NCBI GenBank assembly: GCA_030340625.1
Contig: JAOPHQ010005422.1
Coordinates: forward strand, 118,501-182,500
DNA: 64,000 bases
Direction of reading: 5' to 3'
From: Merluccius polli
Taxonomy: Eukaryota > Chordata > Actinopteri > Gadiformes > Merlucciidae
Shown: positions 53,640 to 64,000 of the stretch, piece by piece
How positions within the stretch are numbered: the stretch's first letter is position 1
Layout of the letters: each line of letters begins with the position of its first letter
Translations under genes and position numbers: made by a program
The notes under the pieces: generated by a model
Told to the model about the DNA's origin: nothing
The model's database searches: none
Seen by the model: the letters and a program-made list of their open reading frames with translations, nothing else

Positions 53640-53831
53640 TGGCGGCGCCGAGGTGGATTCTCCGCGGAACCCACACGCGGCTCGTTCGTCAGAGCGGACG
53701 CCTTGCTGAGGTCACGCTGCGAGCGAGGCTCTGCGGGGGCGGGATAGTGACACTGCTATATATTCACCTCTCCCGGGCCGACATAACTCACTGTACCCTC
53801 ACTAACGCAACCACAATTATACAGAGGCGCC
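53640..53831 (+). promoter_or_regulatory. itm2c: itm2c core promoter
   Basis: A CpG-rich stretch with a GC box (GGGGGCGGGA, 53735-53744) and TATATA at 53757-53762, about 75 bp before the ATG. A very short 5' UTR is implied. Confidence 0.6.
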
Positions 53832-54728
53832 ATGGTGAAGATCACGTTTCATCCCGTGTCGGCGCAGAAGCCAGAGAAGGAGAGCGATGAAGACAAGATT
53901 ACTGTTCCTCAGGTGAGTTGACTCCATCTCCTTTTTGTTTTTATTTTGTTTGAGGTGTATTTTGTGTTGTTGTAAATACATCGCCTGTGCCTACTTCATT
54001 GGGGGCAATATTAAAATCTAGCGCATTTAGTGATGAAATATAGGTCCACTACTACAATGCGGAGGTCTCCTTATCAAACAAAAGGTGTTTCTAAAATCAC
54101 CTCGCGTGGATTTTAAACCTTTGTATTGTCGTGAATGTCATGACAGGCTGCCCCATTTTTAAAAGTAGCTGTAAGACATTCGCTAATGGGCTTCAAATGC
54201 AACGTCACTCCGACACCGATAACCTTGCACAGGTATCCCGACGGGGTTGACCGCCGCCGCCGCCCGGGGGTTGTTGACATTACGTCACCGTGTTTGGGTG
54301 ACGTAAAAGGGAGCGCTGCAGACGGGACGCGCGCGACGTCTTTTGCTTGCTATTGGTTAAAAAAAACAAAAACGTGCACGTTTTAACCCGCAAACACCCA
54401 CAGAGATAACTAACGCGGACATGTATAAATGTCTCCTTTTTTTAAAAATTATTTCTGCATTCATTATTTTATCGTTATAGGCTATACGGGTATTCAGTTA
54501 TAACACCCCCGCGTTATAGAAATTAAAAAATGTTATGAAGGTTAAGCAATCGACGAGACTAGACTGTGTTGTATGTTTAAATCAATGCGCCCTGTTAATG
54601 CTATATATAGATAATATAGATATGGATATGGTCTATACAGGTGGGCTCCTAATTGGATTATAGACACGCAGTGGGATGTGTGCAATTTTAGTATCACTAA
54701 GTCCACACTGTTCCTGTCAAACGCAGGC

Positions 54729-54790
<62 letters not shown>

Positions 54791-54855
54791 AATAGATTCA
54801 TGTGACGTATCCATCAATGTGATTGGTAGGCGGCGGGCTAGGCGTCAGACACTAC

Positions 54856-54886
<31 letters not shown>

Positions 54887-56942
54887 CGGTGTATAAATAT
54901 ATCTGCCTATGCGGCCGTGGGACTCCTGTCGTACGCAATCGTTCTCATTTCTCGACCCCCCCCCCCCCCCCCATGAGGCACCAGGAAGCATGGACAAATA
55001 TGGAAAGAGGAAGTAGGCGTCCAAGAATAGCCACGCTCCCAGACAAGACACACGCCAGCATCTTCGTCACAGCCTTGCTCGCTCAATCTGGTCCCTACAC
55101 TATCCGTCGCCATGGCAACAGTATAGTAGAGAGGAGATTGGGAGACGGTGGTGGGTGGGCATCTGGCATGCCTCATCCCTGCTCCATCCTACGTCTACAC
55201 CAGATCTCCTCTGACTAACTCACCAAACTTGGACACTTGGCCCGCAAGCAGATTCAACTGCCACGGTTGCATATTAGAGAAAGCTGAGCGCTTCACGCAT
55301 CCCGTTTACTCCCGTCTCCTTTAGTGAAATGAATTAGCCCGAAACGCTTTTCATAAGCCTGTAATAAAGAGGACACTGAAAACACACACAAGTAAAACAC
55401 CTAGGTCCTACGTGTTCTCCGGCCGCACATCGCTCCCTGGCCTTCAATCCCATCGTGACGCATTCGAAGCTAACCCGATGCTATTCAGATTCATGTTCTG
55501 AGGTGGCGTGTCGTCTCTAAAGCCACCTTCTCCCGTCCTTTACACAGGAGGAGCTGGTTCTTCCTCTAGGGACCACCAAGAGGTCTTTCCTCAACGGCCT
55601 CTGCTGCCTCACCTTCGGCCTGGTGGTCTTCCTGGCGGGCCTCGTGCTCGCCTCCGTCTACGCCTACCGCTACTACTTTGTGACGCAGGTGAGTGCACGT
55701 CTACCTGCCCCCCCCCCCCCCCCCCCCCCCAGCGTGGCAGCGTGAGGATTCACTCCTGCTCCTTCTATACAGATAGTACAAGAAAATAAGCAAGACGGAT
55801 GAGTCGCCCATCATCGGCAAAGAAATCAATCAATAAATATGAAACAAGGGCAGTATCAGGTATTGGGTGAGAACAAAAAGAAGGACTAACTGTTTCTTTT
55901 GGTCCTCTCAGCAGATGCCGGAGGACAGCTTGTTCCACTGCCGGGTGGTCTACGAGGACGCGGTCTTCTCCCCGCTGAGGGGCCGCCAAGAGCTGGAGGA
56001 GAACCTGGGCATCTACCTGGACGACAACTACGAGCAGATCAGCGTGCCCACACCCCGCTTCGGCGGCAGCGACCCCGCAGACATCATCCACGACTTCCAC
56101 CGGGTAAGAGGACCACCGCCGCCGCCAGCAGCGCCGCCCATCACGTCATAGATAGATAGACGGATAGATGCTTCATTCATCCCACGATGGGAAATGAAGG
56201 TGTTACCGCAGCTCACATCGAAAACACATATAGTCAAATAATAATATGAATAAAGTAAGTGATAGAATGAAAAAAAACAAAATTGTAATTTAAATGCAAG
56301 TTAACCGACCACGGTAGTTTTTAAACGTGGGAAGCAGCAGTGCTCTGTTTCACGACTCGCGTGTATGTTTCTCCTCCAGGGTCTGACGGCGTACCATGAC
56401 CTCGCCCTGGACAAGTGTTATATCATCGAGCTCAACACCACCCTGGTCATGCCCCCCCGCAGCCTCTGGGAACTGCTTGTCAACGTCAAGGTGAAGCCCG
56501 GCCTTCAGAGGGAGAAAGAGAGAGGGGTGGGGTGGGGGGTAGGTGAGAGGGAGGGGGAGAAAGAGAGAGATGAGGAATACATTGGAGGGGAAAAAAAAGA
56601 AAGAAATGGAGAGCTGTCTGTCTTGGACTGGAGTGCCCCAGTGAAACCTCCAGCTCCTGTCTGAAAAGCGAAACACTGCTAACCATCAAGGCAATAAACA
56701 TGGGACGTGTGTGTTTGTGTGTGCAGAGAGGGACGTACCTTCCCCAGACCTACATCATCCAGGAGGAGATGGTGGTGGCGGGGCGGGTGAGGAACATGAG
56801 GCAGCTGGGACCCTTCATACACCGGCTATGTTACGGCAAGGAGACGTACCGCCTCAGACGCCGCAGCCAGCACAAGCGTAAGTTGCCTTGTACGGATACA
56901 CACGCACACGCACACAGACACACACACACACACAAGCACGCA

Positions 56943-56975
<33 letters not shown>

Positions 56976-57782
56976 GACGTAACGCAACCCTCCTAATAGT
57001 CATTTTTTACCCGACGATTTTGCATCGTCACAAATCTTTCGACATGAGGTGGTGTCCTTATGGCGCCACGTCACTGTCCCTCTCCGCTAACAGTAGTCAG
57101 TCTCCCCCCCCCCCCCCCCCCCCCCCCCCCACCACCACCACCCCTCGCCTGTGTGCGCAGCGAGATGCTGTGTCATGTAGTATGTGCTAGAACCCCAAGA
57201 TCTCTCTGGGGTGCCAAAGTATTAGTTGAGAATCCCAGGAAGTCCGTGGGTTTCAGGGCATCTGGCGTGTGTACGTGTGTACGTGTGTACGTGTGTGTGT
57301 GTGTGTGTGGGGGGGGGGGGGTTATGACATAGTGTGCGCATAAATTATACAACCACCACCAATGAATAGGGGCTTCCTGCTTTGTGTGTGAAATGTGCGT
57401 CTGCACGACACGTGAGCCACCCACAGTGTAGAAACCTCCTCCAACAGCCTTGTGCTGTGTGTATCTGTGTGTATCTGTGTGTGTGTGTATGTGTGTGCGT
57501 GTGTGTGTGTGTGTGTGGGCGCAGGCTGGGAGCTTCTTGCTCTGTGACACTATGATTCACTCCACACCCGCCGCACGGGTCCACACACAGCGTAGCGGAG
57601 GTGGTGGTGGTGCGTAGTAGCGAAGAGCTGGCAGGCTTCTCCAGTTGTGTGACGAATGAGACTTCCTTTACAGTGCATATATGGGCGTAGATCTCGTTAA
57701 TTGGAGAAGAACATAATGCAATAACGTAACGCAATAACAAGCAAACATATGTTATATTTATATAATGTAATGTGTATTTATA

Positions 57783-57862
<80 letters not shown>

Positions 57863-57911
57863 TATAAATATATACACATTACATTATATAAATATAACAT
57901 ATGTTTGCTTG

Positions 57912-57963
<52 letters not shown>

Positions 57964-58110
57964 TGTATATAATATGAAACATATTATAATAAATAATGTA
58001 TTCTTTTTTTTTTTCCAGGCATTGACCGGCGTGAGACAAAAAGGTGCCACAGTATCCGTCATTTTGAGAACACTTTTGTCGTTGAGACGGTCATATGTGA
58101 GCGGTTTTAA
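53832..58110 (+). CDS. itm2c: integral membrane protein 2C-like (BRICHOS family)
   Basis: Six exons: 53832-53912, 55548-55688, 55915-56103 (or from 55912), 56380-56490, 56727-56877, 58019-58110; 254 or 255 residues (human ITM2C 267). It is a type II membrane protein. The cytoplasmic start MVKITFHP is a family hallmark; a single transmembrane segment lies at about 44-68 (CCLTFGLVVFLAGLVLAS). The luminal BRICHOS domain includes SDPADIIHDF and GLTAYHDLALDKCYIIELNT with an N-glycosylation site (NTT), MPPR and RGTYLPQTYIIQEEMVV. RIDRRETKRC provides the furin-like cleavage context that frees the C-terminal peptide in this family. The sequence is closer to ITM2C than to ITM2A or ITM2B (RGTYLPQTYIIQEEMVV, FENTFVVET.IC). 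The last intron is 1.1 kb and palindrome-rich. The neighbours hes6 (divergent) and gpr55 (convergent) fit the mammalian 2q37 ITM2C region. Confidence 0.93.
54728..54790. repeat. (CA)n microsatellite in itm2c intron 1
   Basis: Pure CA run. A (TG)n tract follows at 54860-54887 and a 17-C run at 54956-54972. Confidence 0.93.
55708..55730. repeat. poly-C run 20 bp after itm2c exon 2
   Basis: 23 C following GTGAGTGCACGTCTACCTG. Confidence 0.92.
56897..57545. repeat. repeat-rich start of itm2c intron 5
   Basis: CA array (56897-56973), 27-C run (57104-57130), ACGTGTGT and TG arrays with a G run (57267-57320) and a TG array (57459-57520). Confidence 0.88.
57735..57914. repeat. 180-bp AT-rich palindrome
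   Basis: AACAAGCAAACATATG.. at the left pairs with ..CATATGTTTGCTTGTT at the right. The arms include TAATGTAATGTGTATTTATA and its complement around a (TA)n centre (57780-57855). A second (TA)n follows at 57914-57962. It lies about 100 bp before the last itm2c exon. Confidence 0.9.
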
Positions 58111-59195
58111 ATGGAAGCAAGCATGGAGTTCTCACCTGTCAAACTTTCACACCAATTGTTAAACTTTACCTCTTGAATTGTTTCGGCTTTCACTGCACTT
58201 TAAGGGCAACGATTTTTCCAACAGTCACAGGGTTATTTCTTGTGTTTTTCTATTATTATTCTTTTTTTCTTGTTTTTTTTTTTGTCTCAAGTTGGATTTT
58301 TAATGCTCTCTTGTTGTTTGTGTTGGATGTTCAGGTCTCTGGTGTTGAAACCATCTGTATCTTTTAATCATGTACATTTATTGGGATATATATGTAGCCT
58401 GTCCTGTCGTACACAATGTCATTTTGTTTTACATTTTCGTCTCCTGTTTGTAAAGTTAGTTATTTTATTTTATTAGTTATTGACTTGACTTGATTCAGAA
58501 TTATTTTTACTAATGTTGTTAGCTCAGTGGTGCACTGTGGGTAATGGTAAAGATTTTGCTGCTTTGCACAAAATAGCAAAACTTACCTCATGTTGTTTAA
58601 ATGTAGTTATTGTCAAAAATGTTTGTACATTTAATTGTTCCTAAGCAATATCTACTGTAAATGGATTTTCTCCTGGTTTTCATATTGTTAAAAGCATAGA
58701 TTTTTATCAGAAATCAAGTTGTTTTGTTGTGTGATCCTTTCATTACTGTTTGGCCTTTTCTTTGCCTTTGGTATCTTCCACTTTCGTACTCGAGATATCT
58801 CTTGGCTTTAGACTGTATCTAGAAGCAGTGCTTTTATTTGACAGAAAGAAGAACCAAAGTATGCAGGCAGCGATGCTACGGATAAGACTGAGCTAAGAAT
58901 GCTATGTAGCTTACAACGCTAGGTCGGACCAGAGGGTTTTTAACTGCTCCTTCCTTTTGTCTCGCTTCTCCTGCTCGTAATTCAAGGATAGTTCCTATAG
59001 CTGTGTCCATTTCTCCATCTTTAACCCGATCCACCTTTAAAAAGGTTTCTTTCTACTGTTATATACGAGACTGGTCGTTGGTCTCTGGGGACTGTCCTGT
59101 GTACTCAGTTTATTCCCACAGGACACTTTCTTTGCCCTGCTGTATATTTACTTGTAATAGCTCACCTTAAGAATAAATGATCTAACATAAGCATG
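58111..59195 (+). terminator. itm2c: itm2c 3' UTR and polyadenylation signal
   Basis: About 1.06 kb of T-rich sequence after the stop, ending with AATAAA at 59172-59177. It includes the 42-bp element 58473-58514 that recurs inverted at 60858-60899. Confidence 0.7.
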
Positions 59196-59390
59196 TTTTG
59201 TCCATTTTTCACGTGGTATATAAGTGTTATTATTATCTCCTCTTCTTCATAGACAAAGAATGTTCTGTTCAACTGAATCTGTTCAACTGTTATGAATAGT
59301 TGTTCAGTTATCTCACCACGGGGTGGCGCCGTTTTACCAGAGAAAGAAAGATGCCCATGAACCATGAAAGTGTTTTTGTTTCAAACCTTA

Positions 59391-60230
59391 CAGTTTTTCT
59401 CAGTCGCTTTGGTGCTTTTCTCAGATCAGAATGAAAGTTCTCACAACTATTAGTTCAACCTCCACAACATTGAGTCATTTGTGCACATCATCGTAGCAGT
59501 TTCTCATTCCGTTGAACAAATTGCAAATGCTTTTGGACATGTATCAGTTACTTTCATACAATTCTCTGCTGTTTTATAACATCATCATTTGCTTATGTCA
59601 TGTCAGTCAAAATGAAACATACTTATGAATGCTGAATAGTCATTCCCTATAAAACTAATATTCATTTCATTGCTTGAGTCATTACATACAAAATTGTTGA
59701 ACTAGTTGTCAAAATCTGTCAAGCTAATTTCATACATTCCTTTATCATTTTTTTTCTAAATAAGTGACTGCATTTTTTTTTGCACAATGCTGTAGAATTG
59801 CATATGCAGTAAATATGTGAAACATACATATGTGTATTGTACTCAGTTACCTCACTAAATACAGTAATGTGTAACTTTACTGTAGTTTTCAAATGGCTGT
59901 ACAGGTAGTGTATAGTGCTGTATTTTTTCAGGTAGTGTCACCAATATCTGACTTTTTTGCATTGGAAAACACAAAGAGAGTAAACTGTCATAATGAAAAC
60001 ATGACAAAGCCATTTGACTGTCTTGTTCATAAACAATGGTGTCAGGACTTATTATTTTGATACTTGCTTTTGAGTAATCAACTATTCATTTTGAGCAAGT
60101 GATGCACTTTTGCAGGTTATCCACTAGGTTTTGCAGTTTGTACTAATTGTTCTGAGAAATGCACTAACTGTTGTAGCACTAAATGTTAATAGTGATGTGA
60201 GAAATGCACCAAAGCGACTGAGAAAAACTG
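59391..60230. mobile_element. mariner-like non-autonomous TIR element, 840 bp
   Basis: The termini CAGTTTTTCTCAGTCGCTTT (continuing GGTGC[TA]TTTCTCA) are inverted at both ends for about 36 bp. They are flanked by TA at 59389-59390 and 60231-60232, fitting a TA target duplication. No transposase frame survives. Confidence 0.82.
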
Positions 60231-60232
60231 TA

Positions 60233-60426
60233 AAGGGCCCCTATTTTACCACTAGATCTGTCTACCAGCCTACCCGGTTGATTGCACCAACTTGTAGGCT
60301 TATCTAGCCATCATACATCTGGCTGGACACTCCCACTTGTGATGTAACTAGAGGGTCACATGACAATTTTGAAATGGCTTGTAATGGCTAATCACACTTA
60401 CACCTGGTGATAAAATAGGGGCCCTT
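60233..60426. mobile_element. MITE of 194 bp abutting the previous element
   Basis: The ends AAGGGCCCCTATTTTACCAC and GTGATAAAATAGGGGCCCTT are inverted, flanked by TA (60231-60232 and 60427-60428). The left TA is the same dinucleotide that bounds the 840-bp element. Confidence 0.82.
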
Positions 60427-60823
60427 TAAGACCATATACATATTTTATATATTACATCAAATGTTAATTAAAAGTTAGCACATTGGGCACACCAAGCCAC
60501 AAACAACATAATTGCACTATAATGCACAACGATTTAAAATAATTTTCAAGAAATCCTCAGTAGTGTGGTCACTGGTCACCACCATGTTTAAATAAACAAA
60601 GAAATACATTTTTAATCTATCTATCTAACCATTATTATCATTAAGTTCATTAAGATGGGCACATGGAGAGTATTCAAGGGACACCCATCCAGGATATCTG
60701 CAACTTAAGCTTTTCTCAAACCTAACAAACTGTTTTTCTCTTAATGTTTCATGTCACTAAACAATAATATTTAATTATATAATAAGTCTGAAGTAGCAAC
60801 ATTTGATTTGATTTTTATTAGGA

Positions 60824-61216
60824 ATTTAAAAGTACAAACAACTCCAAGGAGTTTGTTATTAGTAAAAATAATTCTGAATCAAGTCAAGTCAATAACTAAC
60901 AAAGTAATCCCAGAGGATAGCACTTAAAAGCATTACTTAAAACACTTATTTCCAAAGTGGTCCTCAATGGACTCAAACAATACATGGAAACAAACACATC
61001 GGTACAAAACAACATATAACAACGTAAACCCACTAGTCCCCCTTGCCACCCCATGCCCATGGTTCAAACTCCCTCCCTTCAAAGTGAACCATCAACCCTC
61101 CCACATAGCTGCCTTAACATTTGTTTCAAACATTTCCTTTGTTTGGCTTTGTTTAATATGCAGGGGCAGGTTGTTGCATAGGGAATCATACGGAAAGTAA
61201 CACTGTCCCCTCTTCT
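60824..61216 (-). other. gpr55: probable gpr55 3' UTR
   Basis: Downstream of the gpr55 stop on the minus strand, AATAAA (plus TTTATT at 60824-60829) is the first canonical signal seen. The stretch carries the right arm of the 42-bp inverted repeat. Confidence 0.45.
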
Positions 61217-62530
61217 TCACATCTCAGAGGTGCTACGCAATCTTTCCGTGACTGTGAGTCGAAGTGAGCGCACTCGCTTGGGACTCCTCACCTCACGGGC
61301 GATGAAGTAGTAGCACACAGCGTCCAGGCAGCAGGTGATGTTTGACAGACACATGGCCATCTGAAGGAACAGACTGACTCTAGTCTTGGTCTTGCAGTCC
61401 TGGATCACACCTTGGTGCACCTGGAGAAGAGGGTCCTGTTATCTACCAGTCATCCATCCAGTGTATCTAACCCTAAAACCAAACCCTAAAATCAAACTAT
61501 AAACACTAAAACTAACCCTAACTGTAACCCCATGGTCCATCACGCTGTGACGTTAACTACCTGAATGTATCTGGTTCCTTTCTATATGATATAATAGTCA
61601 CTTCTGCCCCCCCCCCCTATCCTCTCTAGTTCCGCTGTATTATCTAGCTCCTACCAGATGACCAATGTTTCTTCCAAAGTAATGCATATTTTCATTCCCT
61701 TTTACATGATTATTATCAGAAAATGATGGTTGGATATTTAGGTATTTTGTGTCCAGACCACAGTGCTAAAAGTGATGTGAGGGATGTGAGTAATGTCTCA
61801 CCAGGAACTGCAGCAGTATCGCCAGGTGGCTGGGGGTGAAGGGGGCCAGGAAGGCAAACAGGCTGCTGTAGATGACCCTCACGCAGGCCCTGCTCTTGGG
61901 ACTCTGCTGGCCAGACCTGTCGAGGGTCCAGATGGTCTGCGTGGAGCAGCACACCAGCACCAGCGCCGGCCAGAGGAAGCCCAACACCTCGAGGCACACG
62001 ATGACCGCTGGGCGCCACGCCTTCTTCGAGAAGCCGTGGAAGCAGTGGAAGTCTCCGTCGATGGCCTCGCGGAAGCCATAGATGGGGGAGATGGCGGCCA
62101 CCATGGCCACCCAAACTGCCACGCAGGTTCCCAGTGCCGCCGCCGGCGAGCGGAGCCGCTTGGCTCGGAAGGGGTAGCAGATGGCCAGCCAGCGGTCCAC
62201 AGAGATGCACGTGATGGTGTAGATGCTGCCGTACATCCCCACAAAGTACAGGCTCTCCAGGAAGGAGCAGAACCCCCGGTGGTGTGCGGCCCACTTGTTG
62301 CTGGCGGCATGCATCTTGAAGGGCAATGGGAAGAGCAGCAGCAGGTCCATGAAGACCAGGTTGGTCATGTAGATGGTGGCCTCGGTCCACTTGGAGAGGA
62401 AGACGCAAAACAAGAGCAGGGCCAACACATTGAGAACCACGCCGAGGAGGAAGATGGGCACGTAGAAGACTAACTCCAGGTATTTCATCAGATGGTCCAC
62501 CTCTACGAAGGAACAGTTGAGGGTTGTCAT
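61217..62530 (-). CDS. gpr55: GPR55-like class A G-protein-coupled receptor
   Basis: Minus-strand exons 62530-61802 and 61420-61217, joined CTG|GTGAGA...CTCCAG|GTGCAC in phase 0; 310 residues (human GPR55 is 319). Start: the first ATG, 4 bp after a splice acceptor at 62535, so a noncoding upstream exon is likely. Features: N-glycosylation site NCS near residue 5; TM1 about 18-40; TM2 with LVFMDLLLLFPLPFKM; TM3 with CSFLESLYFVGMYGSIYTI and VDRW in place of DRY; TM4 about 135-155; TM5 about 185-205; TM6 ending HLAILLQFL; then VHQGVIQDC and TM7 with FLQMAMCLSNITCCLDAVCYYF (a D-x-x-x-Y-Y variant of NPxxY). The TM2-TM3 and TM7 text matches GPR55 best among lipid/nucleotide-type receptors; GPR55 responds to lysophosphatidylinositol. 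Lying next to itm2c supports this identity. The intron between TM6 and TM7 is unusual. Confidence 0.85.
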
Positions 62531-62534
62531 TGTG

Positions 62535-64000
62535 CTGCTTTAAAACAAAACACAACACACATTTAAGTTGACTTGATCAGCGTGATGTGGCGTTATCTCC
62601 TCCCCTTGTACAGTCTCTCTTTGTGTCACACACATGCACCCACACACATACACACACACAAATATTACACACCATGGTAGTTTCACTCTAGTGTCAAGTG
62701 ATATTATGTTATTATTACTAGAATCACACCAAAACTGCGTAATGTTATTGATATCAGGATCTCATAGCATCCCATAGCTAGCTGTACAGTACCCCAGTAA
62801 TAGTCTTACCTCACACTGGCAACCCATGAGCACAGCAGACTGTCTAGTCTGCGCCTGACACACTTCTTGTTTCTCATCTTTCCACCAGAACTTCCTGTGC
62901 TATGGCACGACAACATATCTCAACCCACAAAATAACTTTTGTCGACTGATTCTTTTCCCCCTGCACATTGTTGCTGTGTTGAGAATCTGAGAATCTCTTG
63001 AAATATATTTATATTATGTTGTTTTATAAGAATTGGGAAATAGTTATATTATTTATTTGGTATTTAAATCAAAATACTGAAATAATGGACTCAGAGTCAT
63101 ATATCGTATTGTGTGTAGTATGCTCAAAACAATGAATAAGCATGGGATTTATGTTTGTTACTAGATGGCTGAGCAGCATGTATACCTGCCAAATATGCAT
63201 TCAATCAACCACATGATCTGAGGGTTTCCTGGTATCGGTTGGCAATAAGCAAGAAACTTATTCTTATGTATCTGGGTCAAGGGCAGTGGTTATCGAAAAC
63301 AAAAACAATCCACAGAAATCCACTAAACAGTGTCTTACTGTGCAAATGAGCGATATAAATTGGCTAAATGGTTTCTACATTATTAAGTGTTGCACAGTAT
63401 TGCTTGTGCTTGGAGCTCCACAAGTCATCAAAACCACTTGAGTGTGAAGAGCTTAAAACTGGGTGAGAACAAGGACAATAGTTTGGGAATGATTTATTGG
63501 GATATTTCACATGAATGTTCAAACCAGTTAAAGCAACAGTGTTATTACTATGGGTCATAATGTTACATTGGGGCCACTGAGGCACACAGGAGCCAGCATG
63601 ATTAAAAACAGAAAACATACAAAACACAAGCAAAAGAAGGAAAGAAAATCACAAAAGTTTAGACGTCTATGTTTCTAACTTTCATTTCTTCCTTCCCCAA
63701 CCATCCCCTTTTTACATTCATTGAATAAAGACTTTTTTGTTTCTTATTGTCTGACTGTAAATTCAAATGTGGAAAAAGAAAGCTTTAAAAAAAAACAACG
63801 TGTAAATAGAAAATATTTGGGAACCCATTTTTGCCCGTTGAGGTTGGAGAACTGACTTTTGCCAGAAATAAGAAACAGAAATAGACTAAGTCAATACACA
63901 CAATGGTTGATATGTCTCCACTAGGTTTACAAACTCACACGCAGTCTATGACACAACTAAATCAAACAAACGCACAAAAACACTATGCTACAGGAGAACC
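62535..64000. other. right flank, no coding gene recognised
   Basis: AT-rich sequence with short CA stretches (62640-62660). It probably includes the upstream region or a noncoding first exon of gpr55. AATAAA on plus at 63724 and TTTATT near 63492 could mark the 3' end of a gene beyond the window, but no coding support is visible. Confidence 0.4.

Larger units (their letters stand above)
58473..60899. repeat. 42-bp perfect inverted repeat, arms 2.3 kb apart
   Basis: 58473-58514 and 60858-60899 are exact reverse complements (core TTGACTTGACTTGATTCAG on the plus strand at the left). The homology stops sharply on both sides. The arms fall in the itm2c 3' UTR and in the probable 3' region of convergent gpr55. 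Confidence 0.9.

Noticed and set aside
61716..62558. 280-residue reverse ORF overlapping gpr55
   Set aside because: Out-of-frame shadow of the receptor; the in-frame one has seven-helix motifs.

Overview
The window looks like teleost fish genomic DNA. It has long (AC)n/(TG)n, (TA)n and (TC)n microsatellites, many short hAT- and mariner-type non-autonomous elements, tRNA-derived SINE pieces, and vertebrate genes whose small exons have clean GT-AG boundaries. The very high dinucleotide-repeat and homopolymer load would fit a gadiform-like fish, but that is only a weak guess.

Five protein genes can be supported. From left to right: (1) a compact thrombopoietin-like cytokine gene (thpo, + strand, 4.09-6.31 kb, four coding exons). 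(2) A full-length period gene of the PER1 type (per1, + strand, coding 18.9-35.2 kb, 22 coding exons, about 1,390 residues). A CpG-rich putative promoter lies near 14 kb and carries an E-box, a D-box and a CRE within 100 bp. (3) A hes6-like bHLH-Orange/WRPW repressor (- strand, 51.27-52.35 kb, four coding exons, 225 residues). (4) An itm2c-like BRICHOS membrane protein (+ strand, 53.83-58.11 kb, six exons, 254-255 residues), head-to-head with hes6. (5) A gpr55-like class A GPCR (- strand, 61.22-62.53 kb, two coding exons, 310 residues), tail-to-tail with itm2c.

Between per1 and hes6 (36-50 kb) lies a gene-poor block of mobile-element debris. It holds a frameshifted DDE transposase that looks CACTA/EnSpm-like, a partial second copy of it carrying hairpin insertions, a near-perfect 230-bp fold-back, remnants of a further element ORF, hAT ends, TIR elements and several perfect palindromes. 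per1 introns also carry hAT-type MITEs with intact 8-bp target duplications. The other gene-poor stretches (0-4, 6.3-13.8, 14.3-18.6, 62.6-64 kb) hold micro- and minisatellites and no recognisable gene.

Functionally, per1 (clock repressor) and hes6 (bHLH co-regulator) are transcriptional regulators, while thpo, itm2c and gpr55 belong to secretory or membrane signalling. No operon-like logic is expected. The neighbourhood hes6-itm2c-gpr55 is the one known around mammalian PER2 on human 2q37, while the period protein here is PER1-type. The best candidates for new biology are the per1 light/clock promoter cluster, an apparently missing C-terminal per1 exon, a 42-bp perfect complementarity between the convergent itm2c and gpr55 3' regions, the intron interrupting gpr55, and the fold-backs in the transposase region.
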